Positions 11,662 through 20,359 of a DNA stretch of 64,000 bases are shown here, in pieces. The notes beneath the pieces were generated by a model, which had not been told where the DNA came from, did no database searches, and saw only the letters and a list, made by a program, of their open reading frames with translations. This DNA comes from Bombardia bombarda (Eukaryota > Ascomycota > Sordariomycetes > Sordariales > Lasiosphaeriaceae): assembly GCA_030512295.1 (NCBI GenBank), contig JAULSR010000002.1:9300001-9364000 (forward strand). The letters run 5' to 3'. The translations under genes and the position numbers were made by a program. Numbering within the stretch: the first letter of the stretch is position 1; the number at the start of each line of letters is the position of its first letter.

Positions 11662-12397
11662 TTGCCAGCGAACAGAGGAGATACATGCTCAGGCACCAGA
11701 ACGCCACCAACCTCATTGTTTGACTCTGAATCAGCGTTTCGGAAAGAGTCGCTCTCGGCATTTTCAATCCCTTCGCCGTGCGCCGATCCCGAAGGTGTCT
11801 TTGAGGGCGAGATACTTTCAGACACCCCAGATTCCGCTATGTCGACGGGCTTCTTTGCACCTAACAGCGCACCAGTTTCATAGAAAGGCAAAAGAAGGAC
11901 ACAATTCCTGCAGCAGGCCCGATCGAACGAGCCGTGCGGACGAAGTTGATTCATCGGAGCTGTGAAATGATGTCTCTCCACCAGGATACGTGGAGGGTAT
12001 AGCCAACAAGTCCATTGGCAGTGAAGGTGAAGCCGGTGTCTTGACTGCGATCGAAGAGGAGGAAGGCATATGGGCAGTCGAGGCACTGCTAAAGAGATGG
12101 AAGCAGGGAAGGCGACTTATCTACCTTGTGAAGTGGAAAGGCGTCCCCCATGAGGCAAACATGTGGCAGAAACATGCTGACATAAATTCCGAAATGGTGG
12201 ATGAGTTCGATGCTGTCTATCTGAAATAAGGAGGGGACGACGAAGGCGTGGAACTGCTCGATAAGCGAATGCGCTAGGGCAAAGTAGAGTATCTTGTAAG
12301 ATGGAAAGGTTGTTCTGGCACCGAAGATTCGTGGGAGAAAGGGTCGACGATAAGCCATAGGCGTGTTGGGGAGTTCGAGTCGCATAGGGGAAGCTAG
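11662..12397 (+). pseudogene. Decayed double-chromodomain protein
   Basis: One continuous frame from 11984 to 12397 encodes two chromodomain-like segments interrupted by stops. The first, WAVEALLKRWKQGRRLIYLV followed by KWKGVPHEANMWQ (about 12070-12180), matches the chromodomain pattern of a V-E strand, an aromatic YLVKWKG core and a final W. After TAA at 12227-12229 the same frame continues with VELLDKRMR, TAG at 12275-12277, then GKVEYLVRWKGCSGTEDSWE, a second chromodomain, ending at 12397. An upstream acidic/Ser-rich open frame (11662-11883) may be its N-terminal part but is out of register. Chromodomains bind methylated histone tails, and are also carried by the integrases of chromoviral retrotransposons; no integrase core is visible here. 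Two in-frame stops argue for a dead copy. Confidence 0.6.
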
Positions 12398-12768
12398 TTG
12401 AAGCTATGCATGGCGAAGTAACTGTGAAAGCAGTCTACCACGCTCTTCTTCGTCCAATATATCCGTAAAGTTGTTTACCAGCGGCAACTGGCACATAAGA
12501 GCGTGACGCAAAGCAAGCATAACACGGCAGCGGTAAGCAACTGTAGACAAGCAGAGGGATTTCTGACAAATAGAAGAGAACCATCTAGAAAACACTAGAA
12601 CGTATCCTTGAAAAGTTTATAAACATAACATCTCCCAGGCCCTTCATTTGAAGACAAATTAAAATAGAAATAACGTTATCGATGGTAATAATTCGCTTAG
12701 AAGCCAAGCCATCTTAGAAGTTATTAACATTGGAATGGATTATAGCAACTACACAACAACTATGCTAT
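12398..12768. other. Intergenic, no gene seen
   Basis: AT-rich 370-bp stretch between the chromodomain remnant and the 3' end of the STAND gene. Nothing coding is supported. Confidence 0.5.
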
Positions 12769-15750
12769 TCATAACGCCCCACTATCCTTCGAACTGGCCT
12801 CGGCCTGGGACGTCTCGAGCAGCCGCACGACCGCCTCGTAGCCATTCTCGGCGGCTATATATAGCGGCGTTTGCCCGTCTTTATCCTTCGCCTCGATATC
12901 GGCGCCTTTCTCGAGCAGCGCCCGCACCACCGCCTCGTGGCCATCATCGGCGGCTATATGTAGCGGCGTCCGCCCGTCCTCATCCTTCGCCTCGGTATCG
13001 GCGCCCTTTTCGAGCAGCGCCCGCACCACCGCCTCGTGGCCATTCCCGGCGGCCTCGTGCAGCGGCGTCTGCCCGTAACCAGCCTTCAAGTCGATGTCTT
13101 TTGAAGTTCGGGCTGTGTTTTCTAAAATAGCTCGTAACGGCCCCAAGATCCCATACCATGCTACAACGTGTAAAAGAGTGGTCCCTTTTGGTGGACAGTG
13201 ACTTGAATATTTGTTTATCGCTTGGTAGATACACGTCCATCGGCCCACAAAGTCGTTTGAGGGCCAATCAGACAACTCATAAAGTTCGTCTGGAGGGGCA
13301 TCCTTTGCATCGCTTTGTTTTGTATGTGTCACCCATGAGGTTGTAGCATAATGCAGTAAAGGGAAATCGGATCGTATGTTCTCGTGTGAGAAGTCTGGTG
13401 ACTGGCCGATCTCCTCCATCTCCAGGTACCGAATGCAGGTCCTGGACAGCTGAAAGTGTGCTCCCCTGGTTAGCGTGTCGGGTGACGTTGACTTGCCGAC
13501 CAGCATCAAAAGGCCCTTCTCCATGAAAAAGTCCTTGACGGACTGGTGGATGAACTGGACAGTCCGTGTATCGGATGTGATCTCAGCAAGACCACAACTG
13601 AGCGTCTTAACTCGTCTTTCCATTCTGACATTATCTCCTTTGTAACCCAGGCTCTCTCGGCATTCTCGTAATGACCGATGTGAGCAATCGGGCTCCACAG
13701 TCATAACCCATCGCAGCTCATCCAATGTCAACGGCCGTGTCGAAAAGCAAATCCATTGAATCAGTTTCAGTGAAACTTGCTTCTCTGTCATGTCTTGGAC
13801 GAGCTTGCCGTAAAGTTCATCCAGTTGGGAAGGGATGTTCTTTATCCTTTGCTCGATCTCCTTAAGCTCTACTCCACCGTTGTCAAGGTCCAAGGTTTGC
13901 CGCACCACAAGACAGGCCCACATGAAAACGCCGGAAGCAGAGTGGGTGATCAGAGATGGTATCGGAGATTTAGCTAGCTCACCGAGTTTGGAGAGCTCGC
14001 CTTGCACGTAAGTGGAAATATCCTGTTTATTTTCATGCTCCAGGTGTATTTCGAAGTCGCAATTCTGGTCTAGGATCGGGTAGTGGCGACAAGTAACACA
14101 GATGCGAAACTGCGCACCAGTAGGGAGGGTCTGAAGCAGTGATTTAAACCACTTTAAGAGACTCTCTACACTGCGTTTGCCACACTCGTCCAAGGCGTCG
14201 ACGAATAACCAAACCGAGCGGGTCTCGAGAACCTTCCGAAGAGACGAATTAAAGATGTCCTGAAGTTCTTCTTGTTGCCACTGCCACTTTTTGCCAGGCT
14301 CGCCTATATCTTTACATTTCTGCTCGAACGTGTTGACTAGGCTGTGCAGTGCGGTGGGTGCCTCCTTGAGGGCCTGGTAGACAAGAGATTGGAAGAAGCC
14401 CAGAGATGTCTTTTGGAGCTCGTCGCCGCGACCGTGGAAGAAAAACGACAGGACAAGATCACTTTTAGTGGCGCTGGGCGCAATGTTTTGGTTGCTGAGA
14501 GCATGTTCGAGAGCATGTTCGAGAGCATATTTGAGCAGTGTTGACTTTCCGGACCCAGGCTTCCCTTTGATCCAGAGCAAGCCGCGGCCGCCAGCCCAGC
14601 TCCTATACCTCTCGTGCCGAAGCAGCCACTCGCATGTCCCCGCGGAGGGAGAGCCAATGCCGTTTTTACGGTCGTCCATTTCCCGAAAAGCTAGTGATTT
14701 CAGACAGTCTTGCGACAACTGTGGCACGGCTTCTGCGGCTAGAACTCTTCAGCAATCAGTTCATGATCTGTCAGACCTAGTCTGCTGATTTGACTTACAA
14801 ATCTTTAGTAACAATTTCTTCAGCTCTCCAAGAAACCTCTTGAAACCATTCTCTTCCGCCGAGGCAAACCTGACCATATCCCTATGGTTCGCATGGACGC
14901 TGATGGAATCATGGCCTTCGAAGGTGGCGGACTTCTTGGACACAACTTTCCCGAGCACACATAGGGGCAGTTCTTCGAAGAAGCATTTGACCTCGAGGCT
15001 GCCATCCCTTTGTGGTCCTCGTATCATGCTCGCGAACTCAGATTGTATAAACTCGAGAAGTTGGTTGTCTTTCCGTAAGATATCTAATAGTTTCACATTC
15101 ATAGACTTCCCAAGGGCCAGAGCAGAAACAATCATCTTAGCCCAGTAAGCAATCCAGGACCCCCTGTGTGGCGTGCCCATGAATATAATACCTTTGGCGC
15201 TGCGGAATATGTCACAGAGAACAAGGTCAGAATTGTTCCGCGACTGGATAATTGCCAACTTGCAGACGAGACCGCCCAGGCTGTGGGCGACGAAGATAAG
15301 AGGACGAGACGGCGCATTGCAGCTAGTCCTGTCCGCCGTCAAATCGCGCAGGAGGTCCGAAGCGTGGTCGCCCAGCCCATTAGATCCCGCGACTCCTTTT
15401 CGAACGACATACGCGTCGTAGCCATATGTGAGTATGCGGGCTTTATCGAGCATCTGCGGGAGAAGGGTCGCCGGCTAGGGCCTGGGCTGCCCGCGGGCAG
15501 TCTACGTGGTCTCCCGGTCACCGGTCAGGCCGTGGACGAAGCAGATGTCGACCGTGGCGTCGGGACAGTCGTGGAGAACCTTTACGCCGCCCGGAAAAGA
15601 AGAGTCGGGGAGGCTATCGCGCAGGCCGGTGTCGGTATCGGTAGGTCGGGTCTGATCAGGGCGGTCCTGTTGCACGGGATCACGCGCATCGCTGCGTTTC
15701 GCTCGGCACGGCAGAAGACGCTTCATCTCGAGTGCTAACAATGCGACCAA
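12769..15750 (-). pseudogene. Lipase-NACHT-ankyrin STAND (NLR-like) gene with two internal stops
   Basis: Architecture of a fungal NOD-like receptor. The N-terminal alpha/beta-hydrolase (DUF676/PGAP1-like) part shows ICFVHGLTGDRETT, the nucleophile elbow VAHSLGG and GTPHRGS (about 15560-14900). A GTAAGT...CTAG intron (about 14801-14744) joins it in frame to a NACHT NTPase with Walker A GKPGSGKST and Walker B LFVDALDEC (about 14560-14180) and a winged-helix-like region. The C-terminus has about three ankyrin repeats, two almost identical (GHEAVVRALLEKGAD). Such proteins oligomerise after a ligand is sensed and often trigger cell death. Defect: between GDRETT and LPQML the frame carries TAG at 15502-15504 and 15475-15477. 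Relatives have Trp there (TWTA..QPGPWP), so both fit TGG to TAG. No intron in register removes them. The remaining frame is intact, so inactivation looks recent. Confidence 0.75.
12790..13085 (-). repeat. High-identity ankyrin repeat units (99-bp period)
   Basis: Consecutive 33-codon ankyrin units at the 3' end of the STAND gene. Units 1 and 2 share GHEAVVRALLEKGAD and differ at only a few residues. Unit 3 keeps the TPL.IAA.NG.EAVVR core, then diverges. High identity among units suggests recent copying or concerted evolution. Confidence 0.75.
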
Positions 15751-15823
15751 GAGGACTGGCTGATACTATTGTTACACTATTTATTGACGAGTGTGTGCTG
15801 AATGACAACGCGTGAGATGTTGC

Positions 15824-16212
15824 AAGGTATGGCACTGGAGAGCGATATGCCGTGATGGAATAATGTCCCTGGAAGGTTAGGGCGGCTGTGTGCAGGTAGG
15901 AAAATGAACCTGGATCCCTGTGGGAAGTGGCCCACCCTGTGTAACCAAGGTGAGGCGGGGTAATTGCTCGTAGCCAATCGCCTTGATGTTTCAGGCCAGA
16001 CAAGTCTCCACCAGTTGCCGAACATCCCGGCTGCCTCTTATATTATGTAAGCTCACCCGACTCTTAGCTCCATTTTAAGATTCGGCTAGTTACCTTCTGT
16101 AAACCTGGACCCACCTGGCCCTATGGTTACACAGGGTGGGCCACTTCGCGCCGCCCTAACCTTCCAGTGCCATCAATCTATCACGGCATATCGCTCTCCA
16201 GTGCCATACCTT
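15824..16212. mobile_element. Long inverted repeat, MITE-like (about 390 bp)
   Basis: The left arm, starting aaggtatggcactggag at 15824 and running to about 15945, is repeated in reverse complement at about 16110-16212. Shared blocks include gagcgatatgccgtgat, ctggaaggttagggcggc and aagtggcccaccctgtgtaa. The left arm holds about 35 bp that the right arm lacks, and the centre is unique. No protein is encoded inside. Size and structure fit a non-autonomous foldback or MITE-type transposon. No clear target-site duplication was found by eye. Confidence 0.72.
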
Positions 16213-16481
16213 CCTTAGCACGCTCAGCCTCTGCCACTGACACACCTCCATGATGAGAAATAGGATCGTGGAACAGAGAATAATCAGAGAACGGGAAGCC
16301 GCCATACTGTGACGGGCTGAACCTTGGGTGTATTTTATAATAATTATGGTTGCACGTCGGAGCTAACTATCCGGGCGGCCAGGCCAGGGTTTTATCCCTG
16401 GGAAGGCTGACTAAGGTGCACGGGTCAACCCGACTAATAGGTTGACCAAGGAGCTCCACATGCACAGACCACATATGTCAC

Positions 16482-16513
16482 GTACTAGCGCCTTGGCGCC
16501 AAGGCGTTAGTAC
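16482..16513. repeat. 32-bp near-perfect palindrome
   Basis: The two 16-bp halves (16482-16497 and 16498-16513) are reverse complements with a single mismatch; the core is gcgccttggcgccaaggcg. It sits just beyond the point where a kinase fragment loses homology. Confidence 0.85.
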
Positions 16514-16540
16514 ACATAGGAGCGGGCGTACTACGCCCGC

Positions 16541-16669
16541 GACATCTCTGGCATATCTCCCAAGATCAAGCCATGCTTCCAAAGCCTTGTCGGCAAACGG
16601 ATTGCTCTTCAGCTCTCCCAGAATAAGAATCTGGGACCAGTGGCATCTCGAGTCTTTCCAGGACGTCCT
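16541..16669 (-). pseudogene. Fragment of FunK1/Sgk2-like fungal protein kinase
   Basis: About 43 codons reading WSQILILGELKSNP followed by EAWLDLGRYARDV. This matches the region before the kinase core of fungal FunK1-type (Sgk2-like) kinases, where a GELK motif precedes an LARYAR-x-V helix. Nothing of the catalytic domain follows: downstream the frame runs into a 32-bp palindrome (16482-16513), and upstream it meets the 5' end of the oppositely oriented accessory gene. It is a short relic. The call rests on motif memory and should be confirmed by search. Confidence 0.45.
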
Positions 16670-16696
16670 CGCTATGTGGGCGTAGATTCTTACTTT

Positions 16697-17967
16697 ATGG
16701 ACGCAGACAAGGCATATAACGACTTTGTCTGGTACTTTCGGCGCGGATCCCCCAACTATACCGAGGCAGCCAAAAAAGCTCCTAGCGCAGTATGACTTTA
16801 CGCGGCCATTCCAGCTCCGAGACGACCCGAAACAACAGGACCAGCTCACGACCTGGATCGAATATCTCAGCTATGCGTGCGCTGTACACTGCCGATATAG
16901 TCACGTCGTAGAGAAGCTCCAGCCAGACTACGACAAAGCCTGGAAGACGCTAGTGGACTCGAAGGTGTTGAGGCCGTCCGAGACCGAGGAGTGTATATGC
17001 GACATCATGTCCGCATTTCAGCGTCAAAGCGAAAGAGAGAATGCCGAGAGGTCCGTGAAATCAGCCGAAGCGGCCTTGGTAGCGGCACAGGAAGCCAGCC
17101 GTGATCCACGAGGATCTCGTGTTACCCCGCTAGCGCGTGCTCAGGTGTTAGCAACGGCCAGAACCAGGTTGGACGCGGCAAAAGAATTGCTGAAATCAAT
17201 CGGGAGACGGAATGGCCTGGTCACTGCCTTCAAAAGAGCAGCACGGAATTACTTAATCGCAAAGGAAGATGTAGACCGGCACAGCGCCAAGCTGCGGTGG
17301 ATCCTGGAACAAGTCCCTTTAGTCGAGGCAGAGTCGAGGGGATCTGAGGCGGTCGAGGGCGGGTCGCACACAGGACGTGGCACGAAGAGAAGACTCGGAC
17401 ACGATCAGGACGACGAAATCACGGACGACCGAGGTCACCAAAAGCGGCGGCGCAGCGACCAAGTCTTGTTCTCGGACGGCAGCGCTAGGTCTCCCAAACC
17501 GGCAAGAGAGCCATCTAAGCACAGTAGACATGACGACACAGCTGATGATGAACGACCCCCGAAGCGGCTGCTCAAGACCCGCAGCGGCGGAATCTCAAAG
17601 ACTGACCCACGAAACCAACGGGTTGCTCACGGAAACACTCGATCCCAAGAGTCTGCGATAACACCCGCACATGCATCAACATCCGATCATGGGCCGAACG
17701 GGCCCACACGAGCACCTGATGCGCCTAACCACCCCTGCGACACCATGCGCAGAAGCCGAAGGCTTGCCGGAGAACCCCCCTGAGTTTGGCATGTTGCGAG
17801 GACGGCGTGGGGCATTGCCACTCTATGAACGCCACTTTCAAGAGCCTCCAGTAGGCTCTCGAAGAAGCCACCAACCGGTCAAAGGCGCAAAACCGCAAGG
17901 TATTTCGAGGTCTAGGGAGACAAGGGCAGGCAGCGCAAGGAGATTGGCGAAGCCATTGAGAGGCTGA
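16697..17967 (+). pseudogene. Accessory protein of unknown function, two homopolymer frameshifts
   Basis: About 420 codons with no known function, of a type I associate with repeated accessory genes of Hypocreales. The N-terminal piece MDADKAYNDFVWYFRRG... (from 16697) is in one frame, and the main body (LLAQYDFTRPFQLRDD, a long Ala/Lys/Glu helical region, then a basic KRRR linker) is in another. Dropping one A from the A6 run 16772-16777 joins them. The main frame stops at 17781-17783 after RRSRRLAGEPP. Dropping one C from C6 at 17775-17780 restores EFGML and continues to 17967 with KGAKPQGISRSRE and a final LRG. That tail matches the tail of the locus at 24.9-25.1 kb (SRRLAG..PEFG.L, KGAKPQGIS, LRG), which supports the repair. 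The C-terminal 240 bp overlaps the opposite-strand DUF6601-like frame. Confidence 0.6.
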
Positions 17968-19308
17968 ATGTCCTGTTTTGAGGCTTGTGTGAGTGACTGT
18001 GATGCATGTCGTGTCCGGCACTGGCGGCAGAATGGGCGACTCAGCAGCAGTTGCAGGAGATGTTTTCGAGCAGTGTTTAGGTATCTCTTCTGCCTCCACC
18101 GTCATCCCCAAAATGCTTCGGTGATTCTCAGCAACCCTCCCCGGTCCTGTCCCCCTGCATTGAACCTGCTCGCGGCGCGGGGTGGCGACCCATGACCTAG
18201 TGAACCTCATGCTCTTTCCGTTTACCGGTCTCCCAGTCCGTATCCTGGCGTCTAAGCTCGTAAACGGGCCATTCGCCTCGGCGTAGTTACCCTGTCCTCT
18301 GAGGAGCGATGGCACGTCCTTGACGAGATTGAAGAGTGCGGCTAATACCATTAGCCCAAATGCGCAGATCGGCCCCAGCATGGCAAAGACGGCGAAGCCG
18401 TACGACGCCTTCTGGAAGGCGGCATCTCCCTGGAGCCGCTCCGTAGCGAGGCCGACCTGCATCGCAGTCAGCACTAGAGCGACGAAGATAGCGGTGGCGG
18501 CCATCCAGGCGAGGTTGTCGCGGAAGAGGCTGCTATAATTGTACCAACTGCGGAGGTAGGGGCTGAAAGGCGGGAGGCGGGTGAAGCGGTGGATGGTGTT
18601 GATGTCGGCGTGCAGAAAGCGCGGGTGGACCACGTCCGGCTCGTACATTTGGAGAAGCTCTCTGGCCAGGTTCTTCCAGTCTGCCCACTTGATTGGCGTG
18701 TCGTCTTCCTTGCGAGGCAAAAGGCGCGCTTTTCGTTGGCGACGTGGAAGTCGCTCTCGGATGATATGAGACAGGCGTACGTGTAAAGGAAGCCAAGGGC
18801 GACTCTCCGGGGGATCAGCCGGCACGCATCTGCCGTAAGTTCCCAGCACATGCAGTCCTTAGGGCACTGGAGGTTGCTCTGGCAAAAGACTGGATCGAGA
18901 AGGAAGCGCGGGATGGGTTTCACGAGGAGCCTCCCATCACTAGTCCAGAGGAGGTGCAGGTCCATCCGGTCGACGACGGTGATCTCCCGGCCTATGGCGG
19001 CATGAAAGTGTAGCGGCATGGCGGGACGCCTTGCACCAGCAAACCATAGATGCCTTAGCATATCGGCCAGGCTGCCGAGGGAAAGTTCCCTCTGGAGGAA
19101 AGCCGGTGTATCCTCCGCTGGATTACCGACAATGCGTTTTCCAGCAGCCTTGTAGTAGTGATAGGTAGCTGGTAGGACATCTGCGGTGCCCTTCTTCTCC
19201 ACAAGCACCTTGGATTTGAGCTATATGCAGTTGTCAGAGGGTATGGACATTTAAATGCTGGTGAGACTGCTTGCATACCGGCCAAAGTCGGCGACTTAGC
19301 GGAGCCAT
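17725..19308 (-). pseudogene. DUF6601-like fungal membrane protein, frameshifted
   Basis: Exon 1 (19308-19279, MAPLSRRLWP) is joined by a canonical intron 19278-19221 (GTATGC...CTGAC...TAG) to a frame with FLQRELSLGSL, LHFHAAIGREITVVDRMDLH and FLYTYACLISSESDF. At GCGCGC (18724-18729) two extra bases move the frame from NEKRAFCL to LLPRKEDDTPIKW. Deleting one GC gives NEKRLLPRKEDD and a continuous protein. The second part has INTIHRFTRLPPFSPYLRSW and two membrane segments (MAATAIFVALVLTAMQVGLA and a second starting GFAVFAMLGPICAF). This order matches the fungal DUF6601 family, whose role is unknown. After about 18260 the frame stays open to 17725 but loses family character, and it overlaps the accessory gene on the other strand; the true 3' end is uncertain. 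Confidence 0.58.
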
Positions 19309-19832
19309 AGAGTAAGTGGGCGGGAATGGCAGGAGCTGGTGGTCGGGCCGGGATGGGTCGGTACGTCTGCCTGCGTTTAGGAGCTGAAGGAAAGACGAAC
19401 GCCGCTCTGCGCACGCTGTTAGTGAAACCTGCCAGCCAAACTCGGGAGATGGATTAATCCTGATCGTACTGTCCTCCGTTTCGACTTCTCTGCCGTTTGT
19501 CTGTACACAGCTGTAAGCGCCTAGGGACATGAATCCTCGTTCGTGTGCTCACCACAACCCCTTAACTGTCTGCAGTTTGGTTGGGCGTCATGAACACTTG
19601 CCTGGGGAGCGCTGTGTCTCATTGCGAGAGGTATCATTGGTCGCGACTGGTGTTTGCTGCCTGGCCCCGTGGATTGAAATGATTGGATGTGGACGCTCTG
19701 TGGCATTTTGGGCCTGGAAGCTAAGTCCCGATCGCCCAACTTCTCCTCACACCGCGTTTCGCCGTCCACGAGAAGGAACCAAAGCCCAATCTCCACCTGC
19801 CACCACCAGACACCAAGGGCACGAAGTGGCCC

Positions 19833-20300
19833 CTACTGGGAGGGACCTTGCACTGTCCGCCGAAGCGCAGCATCCGTGACCCGACAACTTGTACGAATCT
19901 CGGTCTCGGCCATGCAAACTCTTATGCCGGTAGTCGAGCCATGATTTCCGTCAACCTCAGCCAGCGCATCTCTTTGGTCGGATGGACAGCCGCCCTTTGT
20001 CTCCCTGTCGGTGCGGTTGCCATTTGGCTTTGGGTCTATCCCGCGCCCACTCGTCCAAACCCCGCACCGTGGTCTCCGGCGGGGCAACAAGGCGCCCGCC
20101 TCCATCAAGTCAACCCCGACAAGAATAAGACAGATACCCTCGAAGACGCCCCAGAGCCCGAAGGTGGTCTTCCTCGAGAGGGTGTTCCTCTTCGTGAAGC
20201 TAGTTCTCACCCTGAGCACGGCCAACGCCGAAAAGATCAGACAGAACCCGACGATCCGATACAATCCCACCCAAAAAGCAAGGGTGTCAATCTCCGCCAA
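19833..20300 (-). CDS. Hypothetical two-pass membrane protein
   Basis: Unrecognised frame whose first 75 residues look coding: AFWVGLYRIVGFCLIFSALA and LWGVFEGICLILVGVDLME form two membrane-type helices around a basic loop (RTSFTKRNTLSRKTT). After a Cys/Arg-rich turn the rest is low in hydrophobicity and may be intron or 3' untranslated sequence. It lies between the DUF6601-like and DUF7924-like loci on the same strand. It may be a relic of a larger gene. Confidence 0.35.
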   Translation of the reverse strand: MAEIDTLAFWVGLYRIVGFCLIFSALAVLRVRTSFTKRNTLSRKTTFGLWGVFEGICLILVGVDLMEAGALLPRRRPRCGVWTSGRGIDPKPNGNRTDRETKGGCPSDQRDALAEVDGNHGSTTGIRVCMAETEIRTSCRVTDAALRRTVQGPSQ

Positions 20301-20359
20301 GTTTACCTCTCACCTTGTAAGACCTATCCTCGTTCAGATGATACTATAGCAGATGCCCT

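Noticed and set aside
16478..16849. 123-codon minus-strand frame as a full gene
   Set aside because: Only residues about 61-103 resemble a kinase family. The upstream part is antisense to the accessory gene and the end reads through the palindrome.
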